A DNA stretch of 49,070 nt, taken from contig MGDT01000004.1 in assembly GCA_001791045.1 (NCBI GenBank), positions 34,622 through 83,691 on the forward strand. The letters run 5' to 3'. The notes beneath the pieces were generated by a model that saw nothing but the letters and a program-made list of their open reading frames with translations, searched no databases and was not told the DNA's origin. The stretch comes from Candidatus Uhrbacteria bacterium RIFCSPHIGHO2_01_FULL_63_20. GTDB lineage: Bacteria > Patescibacteriota > Patescibacteriia > UBA9934 > GWF2-40-263. The position numbers and the translations under genes were made by a program. The number at the start of each line of letters is the position of its first letter. The first letter of the stretch is position 1. This document shows, in pieces, positions 35,836-44,637 of this stretch.

Positions 35836-38499
35836 TCAATTCAGGGACGTGAGTTGACCTTCAAGGGCGACGAGCTTCGCTTTGGCCTCATCCAGCTTAG
35901 CACGCATCTCGGCGACCACCTTCTCGGGGGCTTTTCGGACGAACTCGTCATTCCCGAGCTTCCCCTCGGTGGACGCTGCGTATCCCTTCAACTGTTCGAT
36001 CTCCTTGGTGAGCCGTGCGCGTTCCTTCTCCTTGTCCACGAACGAGGCTGGGGTGATGTGCACGCCGTACCCTGTTTCAGAACTCACTTGGATCTCGATC
36101 GGGTCCGCTTTCGCCAGACGCTTGATCAGTTCCTTGTGATCCTCGAGGGCGGAAACGTCTGAAGCCGTGAGGCGCACCGGGATCATCTGACCGGCAGGCA
36201 CGCCGAAATCCGAGCGAGTCTTTCGGATGCTCTCGATGACTCCCTGGATGGCCACGAACCCCTTCTCGGATCCCCCATCATGCACGCGCAGCCCCTCGGG
36301 CCATGGTTGGACCATGAGCATCGCAGACCCCTCCTTGCCCTCCCCTTGGTAAGGGGAGGAATCCGCGTTCATCATCCCCCAAATCGTCTCGGTCACGAAC
36401 GGCATGAACGGGTGCCACAGGGCGAGAAGCCCGCGCAGGATTTCCATGAGGATCGCGTCGGTGGTGTGCGCGTGTCCCGGTTCTGCGCGCTGGATCTTGG
36501 CCGCCTCCACGTACCAATCGGCGAATTCGTTCCAGGTGAAATCGCGCAACAGTTCCCCGGCCGCCGAGAACCCCCTTTGGTCGAGCAGCCTGGTGACTTC
36601 GCGCGACACTTCGCCGTAACGCGACAGGATCCAGCGGTCGGCGAGCGTTTGAGGCTCGTAGGCCCGCAGGCCCGCAGGCCTTGAAGCCTCGGTCGCCTGC
36701 GGGCCTCGGTCGCCTATCGTCGTCAGCACGAACCGCGAGATGTTCCACAGCTTGTTGGCGAAGTTGCGGAACCCGGCGATCTTCTCCTCGCTCATCTTGA
36801 GGTCGTTGCCGGGCGTGGCGCCGATCACGAGCGACAAGCGCGTGGCGTCCGCCCCGTACTTCGCGATCATGTCGAGCGGGTTGATGACGTTCCCCAGCGA
36901 CTTGCTCATCTTGCGTCCCTGCTCGTCGCGCACCAGGCCGTGCAGGTACACCTCCTTGAACGGCACCTCGTTCACGAGATACGTGCTCATGAGCACCATG
37001 CGCGCCACCCAAAAGAACAGGATGTCATATCCGGTTTCCAGGACGGACGTGGGATGATAGGTTCGCAGGTCCGCTGTGTCGTCGGGCCAGCCGAGCGTCG
37101 AGAAGGTCCACAATCCAGAACTGAACCAGGTGTCGAGCGTGTCCTCGTCCTGCGTCCATCCTTCGCCCGGGGACTCCCCGACCGAAAGCTGGTCGCCCTT
37201 GTACCAGACCGGGACGCGGTGGCCGAACCAAATCTGGCGGGAGATGTTCCAATCACGCAGGTTGTCGATCCAGTGGAAGTACGTCTTCGCGAACCGCTCC
37301 GGCATGATCTTCACCGCCCCGCTCTTCACCGCGTCCTGCATCAGTTTCTTGAGCGTGGTCTTCTTCCACCCGCGGCGCAGCGGCTTGTTCACGTCCACGA
37401 ACCACTGGAGTTTGGGGAGCGGCTCGATCACGGCGCCCGTGCGCTGGGCAATGGAGACGTTCTGCGCCACTTCCTCTTCTTTCTGCAGCAATCCGCGGTC
37501 GCGCAGCCAGGCCACGACGATCGCGCGTGCCTCGAGCGTGGTCCTTCCTGCCACCAGTTCACCGGCCACCGGAAGCATGCGGCCGTCTTCGCCGATCACC
37601 TGCATGGTGGGAAGCCCATGACGCTTGGCGATGTCCGCGTCCACGGCGCTGTGCGCCGGGGTCACGCCCAATGCGCCCGTGCCGAAGCCCGGGTCCACGC
37701 TGTCGTCGGAGACCACCTGGATCTTGAGCTTGGCCCCGGCGAAATTCAGCTCGTACGTCTTGCCGACGTATTTCCTGTACCGCGCGTCGCTCGGATGCAC
37801 AGCGACCGCCGCGTCCCCCACCTTCGTTTCTGGGCGGGTGGTGGAAATCGCGATCGGGAACTCCGGCGCGTAGGTGAAAGTGTAGAACGCGGCCTTGCCT
37901 TCCTTATGCTCCACCTCGTCGTCCGAGATGGTGGTGCGACCGACCGGATCCCAATTCACCACGCGCCATCCGCGGTAGATGAGGCCGTCGTCGTACATGC
38001 GCGTGAACGCCCTGTTCACGGCGCGGTTGCGCGCCTCGTCGAGCGTGTACGCCTCGCGCGACCAGTCGAGGCTCGACCCCATCTTCCTGCACTGCCCCAC
38101 GATGGTGTCGTGGCTCTCCTGGGCGAACTTCTTCACTTCATCCAAGAACTTCTCGCGCCCGAGCACGCGGCGGGGATCCTTCATCCCCTGCTCCATGAGC
38201 AGCTTCTCGACCTTCGATTGAGTGGCGATGGCCGCATGGTCCGTGCCCGGCACCCACAGCGCCTTCTTGCCGCGCATGCGTTCGAACCGGATCATCAGGT
38301 CCTGGATGGCGAGCATGGCCGCATGCCCCATGTGGAGCGTCCCGGTCACGTTGGGCGGCGGGAGCACGATGCAAAACGGCTCCTTGCGATCGCCAGGCAG
38401 TTTATCCGGATTGAAAAAACCGCTTTTCTCCCAGGCGGCGTACACGGCGTCCTCGTGGGCAGCTGGCTCGTAGGCTTTCGGCAGCTCTCGCTCGCTCAT
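35836..38499 (-). CDS. valS: Valyl-tRNA synthetase
   Basis: PPPNVTGTLHMGHA, GRKMSKSLGNVINP. Start MSERELPKAYEP at 38499. Contains insert GDRGPQATEASRPAGLRAYEPQ. Confidence 0.97.
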   Translation of the reverse strand: MSERELPKAYEPAAHEDAVYAAWEKSGFFNPDKLPGDRKEPFCIVLPPPNVTGTLHMGHAAMLAIQDLMIRFERMRGKKALWVPGTDHAAIATQSKVEKLLMEQGMKDPRRVLGREKFLDEVKKFAQESHDTIVGQCRKMGSSLDWSREAYTLDEARNRAVNRAFTRMYDDGLIYRGWRVVNWDPVGRTTISDDEVEHKEGKAAFYTFTYAPEFPIAISTTRPETKVGDAAVAVHPSDARYRKYVGKTYELNFAGAKLKIQVVSDDSVDPGFGTGALGVTPAHSAVDADIAKRHGLPTMQVIGEDGRMLPVAGELVAGRTTLEARAIVVAWLRDRGLLQKEEEVAQNVSIAQRTGAVIEPLPKLQWFVDVNKPLRRGWKKTTLKKLMQDAVKSGAVKIMPERFAKTYFHWIDNLRDWNISRQIWFGHRVPVWYKGDQLSVGESPGEGWTQDEDTLDTWFSSGLWTFSTLGWPDDTADLRTYHPTSVLETGYDILFFWVARMVLMSTYLVNEVPFKEVYLHGLVRDEQGRKMSKSLGNVINPLDMIAKYGADATRLSLVIGATPGNDLKMSEEKIAGFRNFANKLWNISRFVLTTIGDRGPQATEASRPAGLRAYEPQTLADRWILSRYGEVSREVTRLLDQRGFSAAGELLRDFTWNEFADWYVEAAKIQRAEPGHAHTTDAILMEILRGLLALWHPFMPFVTETIWGMMNADSSPYQGEGKEGSAMLMVQPWPEGLRVHDGGSEKGFVAIQGVIESIRKTRSDFGVPAGQMIPVRLTASDVSALEDHKELIKRLAKADPIEIQVSSETGYGVHITPASFVDKEKERARLTKEIEQLKGYAASTEGKLGNDEFVRKAPEKVVAEMRAKLDEAKAKLVALEGQLTSLN
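36661..36715 (-). repeat. Inverted/direct repeat insertion inside valS
   Basis: GGCCCGCAGGC (36669-36679) with GCCTGCGGGCC (36695-36705); GCCTCGGTCGCCT twice (36686-36698, 36703-36715). Confidence 0.8.
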
Positions 38500-38618
38500 A
38501 GTCCGTGTCAGCTTAGGCGAAAAACGGGCGGGAGGCAATGCTTGACGCCCCTTAGGCGGCAGCGTACGTTACTCCATTCCCATGCTTGGTCTAATCAGGA
38601 AACATCCGCGAAACCGGC

Positions 38619-39701
38619 ATGGCGTTAACGCACACCCAACAGGTCCTGGAGGCCTTCAAGCGCTGCGAGCGCCCGCTTTTGGTGGTCGGCGCCGGGAGCG
38701 GGCCGGACGGATACGCGACGGCGATCGGCCTCGCGCTCGTGTTCGAGAAACTGGGGAAAAAACCCGAGATCGTGGCGCATGATGGCGTGCTCCCCAAGAA
38801 CCTTTCGTTCCTCCCCGGCGGCCGTCTCGTGAAGCCGCGGCTCGAGAAGCTGCGCCGGTTCCGCATCGACCTCGACACGACCAAGACCGCGATCGAGGAG
38901 ATCTCTTACCACCGCACCGACGCCTCGCTCGGCATCGAGCTCGCCCCGGTCTCCGGGTTTTGGGAGCCGCATGACGTGAAGACCTCGGCCTCGAGCTACC
39001 GCTTCGACCTGATCGTGACGGTCGCGGCCGCGGATCTCGACGCGTGCGGCGCGCCGTACCGCGAGAACCCTGATTTCTTTTACCGCGTGCCCGTGGTGAA
39101 CCTGGACCACGCGAGCGCGAACGAACGCTACGGCGCCGTGAACCACGTGGACCTCACCGCTTGTGCCGTCGCAGAAGCCGCGGCCGAGCTGGTCGTCCAG
39201 ATGGACGCTGGCCTCATGGACTCGGACGTCGCCACGGCCTTTTTGGCCGGCATGGTGGCCAAGACCAAGAGCTTCAAGGGCCCGACCGTGACTCCGAAGA
39301 CGCTCGAGGCCGCCGCGAGGCTCTTGACGCTGGGCGCACGCCGCGACGAAATCGTGGGGAGCCTGTACCGCACGCGTTCGGTAGCGACCTTGCGCCTGTG
39401 GGGCCGCGCGCTCGCCCGCCTCAAGGCGGCGGACGGCAAGAAGCTCGTGTGGACCCTCATCGGCAGACAGGATTTCCTCCATGCCGGGGCTGATGAGGAG
39501 GATCTCCCCGACGTGATCGAGGAGCTGATCGCCTCCTGTCCCGAGGCGCGCGTGGCCGCCGTCCTGTACGAAAGCCGGGATCAGAGCGTGCGCGCCGTGG
39601 TGCGGTCGGATACGACGGAACAGCGCCATCGGTTCACGGACAAGACCATCGTGCAGGCGGAGGGTGAGCTCGTCTCCGCGCTCGAACAGAAGCACTCCTA
39701 A
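38619..39701 (+). CDS. DHH-family phosphoesterase-like protein with degenerate motifs
   Basis: VVGAGSGPDGYATAIGLAL and NLDHASANERYGAVNHVDLTACAVAEAAAELV. Confidence 0.65.
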   Translation: MALTHTQQVLEAFKRCERPLLVVGAGSGPDGYATAIGLALVFEKLGKKPEIVAHDGVLPKNLSFLPGGRLVKPRLEKLRRFRIDLDTTKTAIEEISYHRTDASLGIELAPVSGFWEPHDVKTSASSYRFDLIVTVAAADLDACGAPYRENPDFFYRVPVVNLDHASANERYGAVNHVDLTACAVAEAAAELVVQMDAGLMDSDVATAFLAGMVAKTKSFKGPTVTPKTLEAAARLLTLGARRDEIVGSLYRTRSVATLRLWGRALARLKAADGKKLVWTLIGRQDFLHAGADEEDLPDVIEELIASCPEARVAAVLYESRDQSVRAVVRSDTTEQRHRFTDKTIVQAEGELVSALEQKHS

Positions 39702-39740
39702 CGAAATCCCGCCGACGTCGGCGGGATGTTTGGTTCGGAA

Positions 39741-42224
39741 TCACGGCGTGGCCGGTTCTGCCGGGGTCTCGGCCTGGACTTCCTCCGGCGGCGCGGTCGG
39801 TTCGGTCACGGGAGCCTCGGTCGCCTTCACCTCCCCTTCCTCGACCGGGCCCGGCAGCACCGTGGTGAGCTCGCCCGCGCGCATGCGCTCGAGGCGCTTC
39901 ACGACCGCCTCGTTGCCGGGGTTGAGTTCCCGCACCCGATCCACGAGCGCGATCGCCTGGTCCCGTTTGCCCGCCACCTCGTAGGCGCTCGCGAGGAACC
40001 ACATCACGTTGGAGTTGTCCGGGGACACCGACTTGGCGCGCTCAAGCTCGACGATCGCCCGGGCGGCGTCCTTCATGCGCAGGTAGAGCAGGCCGAGCTC
40101 GAGGGAGAGCCCCACGTCCATCGGGTTCTGGCGCGTGAGCGCGGCGAGGCCCGCGGCGGCGTCCGCGAGCTTGTTGTTGCGCTCGGCGAGCACGGCCAGG
40201 TAGTAACGCGCCGGGGCGTAGTCGGCCTTGAGCGCGACGGCGGCCTTGAGCGCGTCCTCGGCGGCCTTCAATTCGACCGGCAACGCCTCCTTCGCCTTGC
40301 GCGCGATCTCGGCGTCCTTGTTGCCCGTAAGCGCGCGGGCGCGATCGGCGACGGCGAGATGCACGCGCGCGAGGTCGACCTGGTGCGACGGGCTCGCCGG
40401 TTCCAGATTGATCGCTTCCTGGAAACTCGCGGCCGCGAAATCCTCGGCGTTGCCCACGAAACTCATGAGGTCTCGGTAGATGGCGCCGCGCACCACCCAG
40501 TTGCCCGCCTGGTGCGGGGCGATGGCGGTCGCGTTGCTCGCGGCGGTCACCGAAAGCGAGACGAGCTGCTGCAGCTTCTGCGTGTCCTCGGCCTTGGGCG
40601 ACTGGGGATCCATCGTGGACACGAGGCCCCCGGCCTGCACGAGCACGGCGGACGCGAGGTTCCTCCAGTACAGGTCGGAGGCGGGGTTGCGGTTCACGGC
40701 TTCGGCCAGCTTCGCGATCACGTCCTCGACGGGCTTGCCCGCGCGGTCCATCCTGACCGCGGAGGCGAAGGCGAGCTCGGCGCCGTAGCGCTGGACCACG
40801 ACGCCCACGCCCGTGAGCGTGCCCACGAGCATGACCACGAAGGCGAAGGATCCGGCGAGCCCGAACCGCGGGTTCGTCGAGAAATCCACCGCTTTCACCG
40901 TCGGCAACGCCTGGGCCGCGAGGAGGCCGGAAAGCGCGAACAGGAGGAACGACTGCGTCATGCTCGAGGCGTACAGGACGTGCGCGAGCAGGATGGTGAC
41001 CCATCCGACCAGGAACACGAAGGTCATCTTCCATTCCTCCCCGTCACGCTCCTTCAGGATGCGCGAGACGGCGGCATAGCCCAACAGGACGAAGAAGGCG
41101 GTCGCGAGCAGGAACGGGATCGCCCCGTAGGTCGCCAGCGAGGTGATGGCGTGCGACTTGGCGCGGTCGAACCGGACGCTCCAGAACGCCGACTGGTTGA
41201 TCTCGACGGGCCGGTGCTTCGCGTAATCCTCGACGAACGTGCCGGGGCCGGACCCGAACAGGAAGGACAGCTTCCCTTCCTTCAGGGTGTCGAGGGCGAT
41301 CTGCATGCTGATGCCGTAGGTCGGGGAGATGACCGAGGGGAACGGGAGCGAGAGCGGGCTCCTGATCTGCGGGAGCACGAACACCACCGCGGCCGCGAGC
41401 AGGAGGAGCGGGAGCACGAACCGTTGCGGGTGCGGGAAGCGACGCGCCTGCAGGAACAGGAACGCGGACATCACGAGCACCCCGACGATCACGAGCAGCC
41501 ACAGCACCCAGAAATCGGTGGAGAGCAGGAAGATGAGCGCGAGCCCCGCGTTCACGACCGTGAGGGCGCGCAGGGGGAGTCCCGCTCGCCCCGCGGGGGC
41601 CGGATCCCCGCCGGAGCCGTCGGAAACGACGAACGCGGCGCAGCCTATGAGCGCGATCACCGTCACCGCGACCGTCAGCGCGTTCACCGTCCCCACCGTG
41701 TTGAACCCGCGGGCGGCGCCGATCCCCGGAAGCGGGACGCCGAGCACGAGCAGGATCGCGATGAGGCCTGCCACGAACCCGGAGGCAAGAAGGGCGAGCA
41801 ACAGCAGGCGCTGGGTCTTGGTGTCCGCGGCGGCATGGGCAAGCAGCACGAACAGGAGCCCGAACGCGAGCAGCGACAGGAAGCTCGCGTACTCCTGGCC
41901 GCCCTGGCCGACCCACCCCTGGTATCCGCCGGCCGACAACGCGCTCGATACCGCGACGCCCGCGAGCGCCCCGGCGCCGAGGGCGTACAGCCAGCTCGGG
42001 CGCACCGACCACTTCTTCTGCATCACCATCCCGCCCAGCCAGGCCATGAGCCCGAGGGCGAGCAGGAGGATAAGCAGCGTCTGTTTGTTGATTTCGAGCG
42101 CATCCGACGTCCACGGAAGGAAAAACACCGGAGTGAGGAAGAACAGGGCGGCGAGGCTCGCGCGGACGACCGCTCCAGAGAGCCGTACGAGTTTCGCCTC
42201 GTGAGACGTGAATGACATGTCCAT
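39741..42224 (-). CDS. O-antigen ligase family membrane protein with C-terminal TPRs
   Basis: Multi-TM N-terminus; LSFLFGSGPGTFVEDYAKHRPVEINQS; TPR-like helices LGLLYLRMKDAARAIVELERAKSVSPDNSNVMWFLASAYEVAGKRDQAI. Confidence 0.85.
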   Translation of the reverse strand: MDMSFTSHEAKLVRLSGAVVRASLAALFFLTPVFFLPWTSDALEINKQTLLILLLALGLMAWLGGMVMQKKWSVRPSWLYALGAGALAGVAVSSALSAGGYQGWVGQGGQEYASFLSLLAFGLLFVLLAHAAADTKTQRLLLLALLASGFVAGLIAILLVLGVPLPGIGAARGFNTVGTVNALTVAVTVIALIGCAAFVVSDGSGGDPAPAGRAGLPLRALTVVNAGLALIFLLSTDFWVLWLLVIVGVLVMSAFLFLQARRFPHPQRFVLPLLLLAAAVVFVLPQIRSPLSLPFPSVISPTYGISMQIALDTLKEGKLSFLFGSGPGTFVEDYAKHRPVEINQSAFWSVRFDRAKSHAITSLATYGAIPFLLATAFFVLLGYAAVSRILKERDGEEWKMTFVFLVGWVTILLAHVLYASSMTQSFLLFALSGLLAAQALPTVKAVDFSTNPRFGLAGSFAFVVMLVGTLTGVGVVVQRYGAELAFASAVRMDRAGKPVEDVIAKLAEAVNRNPASDLYWRNLASAVLVQAGGLVSTMDPQSPKAEDTQKLQQLVSLSVTAASNATAIAPHQAGNWVVRGAIYRDLMSFVGNAEDFAAASFQEAINLEPASPSHQVDLARVHLAVADRARALTGNKDAEIARKAKEALPVELKAAEDALKAAVALKADYAPARYYLAVLAERNNKLADAAAGLAALTRQNPMDVGLSLELGLLYLRMKDAARAIVELERAKSVSPDNSNVMWFLASAYEVAGKRDQAIALVDRVRELNPGNEAVVKRLERMRAGELTTVLPGPVEEGEVKATEAPVTEPTAPPEEVQAETPAEPATP

Positions 42225-42255
42225 AGCAACACGGGGATGAATAACGATTTCGCAC

Positions 42256-42264
42256 AGTATAGCA
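42256..42264 (-). promoter_or_regulatory. Extended -10 promoter TGCTATACT (minus)
   Basis: Minus strand CGTGCTATACTGTG upstream of the 42224 gene. Confidence 0.5.
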
Positions 42265-42284
42265 CGTCAGCGAGGTCATGTTTC

Positions 42285-42293
42285 TGCTACAAT
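42285..42293 (+). promoter_or_regulatory. Extended -10 promoter TGCTACAAT (plus) for cca
   Basis: TTTCTGCTACAATGTGG, divergent from the 42256 site. Confidence 0.5.
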
Positions 42294-42307
42294 GTGGACG
42301 GCTGGCT

Positions 42308-43663
42308 ATGCCCTACGATCCCTCCGAAGCCATCAGCCGTCTCCGGTCGTTCCTCGCGAGCGATCCGGCCTTGGCGTTCCTCCACGCCTTCATCGCGGAC
42401 CATCCCGGGGCGGAGGCCTTCCTCGTGGGCGGGGCCGTGCGCGACGCCGTGATGGGACGGAGCGTGAAGGACGTGGACGTGGTGGTGCGCGGCCGCGCGC
42501 GCGAGGAGGTGGAGCGATGGCTGGGCGAACGAGGCACGCTCGAGCTCGTGGGCAAGTCCTTCGGCGTGTACAAGTTCCTCCCGCGAGGGTTCACCACGGA
42601 CGTGCACCCGTTCGTGGACGTCGCCCTCCCCCGCCGCGAACACGCGAGTGCCGGGAGCTTGGGAGGCTACCGCGATTTCGACCTGCAGGTGGACCCGCAA
42701 CTCCCCATCGACGAGGACCTCAAGCGCCGCGACTTCGCCGTGAACGCCATGGCGTTCGACATCCGTCGTGAACGGCTGGTGGATCCCGCCCACGGGATGG
42801 ACGACCTGCACGCGCGGACGATCCGCGCGGTCGGCACCCCTGAGGAACGCTTCGGCGAAGACCTCTCGCGCATGCTGCGCGCGATCCGCTTCGCGTGCCA
42901 GCTGGATTTCGAGATCGAAGAGGCCACGTGGACCGCGCTCAAGGCCCGCGCGGACGAGCTCAACAAGAAGCGGCCTGACGGGAGCTTCGTGCTCCCCCGC
43001 GAGACGGTGGGTGCGGAGCTCGCCAAGGCGTTTTCCGCCCGTCCGTTCGCCGCCTCGGAACTCCTCATGAACAGCGGCGCCATGCGCGAGCTCCTCCCCG
43101 AGGTCGAGGCGGCGGCAAAAGGGACCGAGCGCTATTTCGACCCGCTCGCCCGCGTCCCGACCGGAGACCTCGCGGCCGCGCTCGCGGTGCTCATGCGCTC
43201 CGTGCCGGCCAAAGAGGTCGCGCCCCTCATCGATCGCGTGGGACTCGCCACCCTACCCAAGGACAGCCCGCTGCGCACGCATGCGGCGAACGTGACGTGG
43301 CTCGTGGAGCGCCTCCAGCAGCAGGCGGTGGACCCGACGCAGATGAGGCCGAGCCAGTTCGAACGACAGTTCATGAACGGGCACGGGGAAAGCCACCTCC
43401 ATGTGCTCACGGCGCTCGGAGACCGTGAACGGGTGGAGAAGGCGGTCGCTCGCGCGCGCGAGCTGCGCCGCGAGTGGGGCGTGGGCGAAGGCGAACGGGT
43501 GCCCTCGCTCGTCTCGGGTGACGACGTGGTGGCCGCGGGGGTCGCGCCGGGCCCCAAGGTGCGGCTCATGCTCGAGGCGGCGCGCGACGCGCAGCTCGAG
43601 GGCAAGGTGAAGACCCGCACGCACGCGCTCAAATGGTTGCGCGAGCATTTGGGCCAGGTCTGA
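42308..43663 (+). CDS. cca: CCA tRNA nucleotidyltransferase / poly(A) polymerase head-domain protein
   Basis: AFLVGGAVRDAVMGRSVKDVDVVVRG, RRDFAVNAMAFDI, RFGEDLSRMLRAIRFACQLDFEIE. Start MPYDPSEAI preferred. Confidence 0.9.
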   Translation: MPYDPSEAISRLRSFLASDPALAFLHAFIADHPGAEAFLVGGAVRDAVMGRSVKDVDVVVRGRAREEVERWLGERGTLELVGKSFGVYKFLPRGFTTDVHPFVDVALPRREHASAGSLGGYRDFDLQVDPQLPIDEDLKRRDFAVNAMAFDIRRERLVDPAHGMDDLHARTIRAVGTPEERFGEDLSRMLRAIRFACQLDFEIEEATWTALKARADELNKKRPDGSFVLPRETVGAELAKAFSARPFAASELLMNSGAMRELLPEVEAAAKGTERYFDPLARVPTGDLAAALAVLMRSVPAKEVAPLIDRVGLATLPKDSPLRTHAANVTWLVERLQQQAVDPTQMRPSQFERQFMNGHGESHLHVLTALGDRERVEKAVARARELRREWGVGEGERVPSLVSGDDVVAAGVAPGPKVRLMLEAARDAQLEGKVKTRTHALKWLREHLGQV

Positions 43664-43709
43664 AACCTTCGTTTTGCTTTTTGTCGCGGTCGGGACAATT
43701 TCGTAAATG

Positions 43710-43730
43710 AAAAAACGACCTCGTGGGTCG
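43710..43730 (-). terminator. Intrinsic terminator after tRNA-Val(GAC)
   Basis: Minus strand CGACC-CACGA-GGTCG-TTTTTT. Confidence 0.7.
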
Positions 43731-43737
43731 ATTTCCC

Positions 43738-43814
43738 TGGTGGGCGGCAGAGGAGTCGAACCTCTGACCTTCACAATGTCAATGTGACGCTCTAACCAAC
43801 TGAGCTAGCCGCCC
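43738..43814 (-). tRNA. tRNA-Val (anticodon GAC), CCA encoded
   Basis: GGGCGGC acceptor; TCACA TTGACAT TGTGA anticodon arm; CAGAGGTTCGACTCCTCTG T arm. Confidence 0.95.
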
Positions 43815-43857
43815 GAATTGTGAGCGAGAGCGTACGCGTTCCGGGAACGCCTGTCAA

Positions 43858-44289
43858 TCATTCCGACTCCACGATCGGTTCCTCGGGCTCCTCCCCATCT
43901 TCCAATTCCGTCTCCGAGAGTTGCACCCACGGCTTGGTGGCGGTACTCGAAAGCCACATGATCACGAACCCGCCAGCGACGAGCGCGGCGGCGCCCAGCA
44001 GGAACGCGATCAGGATGGTGCCCATCCCGCAGCCCACGAGGGCGACCAGCGTCTCCGCGCGGGTGGTGGCATCCACGAGGCAGGCGTCGATCGTCTCGCG
44101 CGATCGGAACACCCCGACGTACGCCGCTGCCGCGCCGCAGGCGAAGGCGAGCAGGCTGAACAGGCAGCTGAAGCGGACTTTCCGGACGCGGCCCAGACGC
44201 AGCAGCGAGACCAGCGCGAAGAGCACCCCGCCTCCGACCCAATACAAGAGGGACCAGATGATGGCGAGCAAGATCGCGAGCGCTTTCAT
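43858..44289 (-). CDS. Small membrane protein, hypothetical
   Basis: Start MKALAILLAII preceded by GGAGAA; 3-4 TM segments. Confidence 0.6.
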   Translation of the reverse strand: MKALAILLAIIWSLLYWVGGGVLFALVSLLRLGRVRKVRFSCLFSLLAFACGAAAAYVGVFRSRETIDACLVDATTRAETLVALVGCGMGTILIAFLLGAAALVAGGFVIMWLSSTATKPWVQLSETELEDGEEPEEPIVESE

Positions 44290-44312
44290 TTCTCCATCCA
44301 TAGGACCGGCGC

Positions 44313-44321
44313 AGTATAGCA
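44313..44321 (-). promoter_or_regulatory. Extended -10 promoter TGCTATACT
   Basis: Minus strand GGTGCTATACTGCG upstream of the 44289 start. Confidence 0.5.
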
Positions 44322-44377
44322 CCCTTGCGGAAGCGGGCGTAAAATGGTGAGATGCCGCGTCGCGGCGGCGGCAAGAC

Positions 44378-44452
44378 AGGCCCGTAGCTCAGCGGTAGAG
44401 CAGGCGTCTTATACACGCCGGGTCGATGGTTCGAATCCATCCGGGCCTACCA
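44378..44452 (+). tRNA. tRNA-Ile (anticodon TAT), CCA encoded
   Basis: AGGCCCG/CGGGCCT acceptor; GGCGT CTTATAC ACGCC anticodon arm; GATGGTTCGAATCCATC T arm. Confidence 0.9.
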
Positions 44453-44456
44453 ACCT

Positions 44457-44636
44457 ATGCCATTCCTTTTTTTGGGCCTCCTCATCCTGCTCGTCGGGAT
44501 GTATTTCCTCCGTCAGGCCAAGAGGTCCCACGACCACGAGGGCGAGATCGGGTGCAAGGCGCTCATCGCGGCCGGCATCATCCTCATCCTGATCCAGGGG
44601 CTGTTCTTCCGTTCCGTGATCCTGCTGGGATTCTGA
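44457..44636 (+). CDS. Small membrane protein (59 aa), below the ORF-track cutoff
   Basis: MPFLFLGLLILLVGMYFLRQAKRSHDHEGEIGCKALIAAGIILILIQGLFFRSVILLGF; two TM segments; starts 5 nt after tRNA-Ile and ends 1 nt before the next gene. Confidence 0.6.
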   Translation: MPFLFLGLLILLVGMYFLRQAKRSHDHEGEIGCKALIAAGIILILIQGLFFRSVILLGF

Positions 44637-44637
44637 T

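Noticed and set aside
36940-38628. 562-aa plus-strand ORF opposite valS
   Set aside because: Antisense artefact; valS motifs are on the minus strand.
39726-42215. 829-aa plus-strand ORF opposite the TPR O-antigen ligase gene
   Set aside because: Antisense artefact with biased Arg/Glu/His composition.
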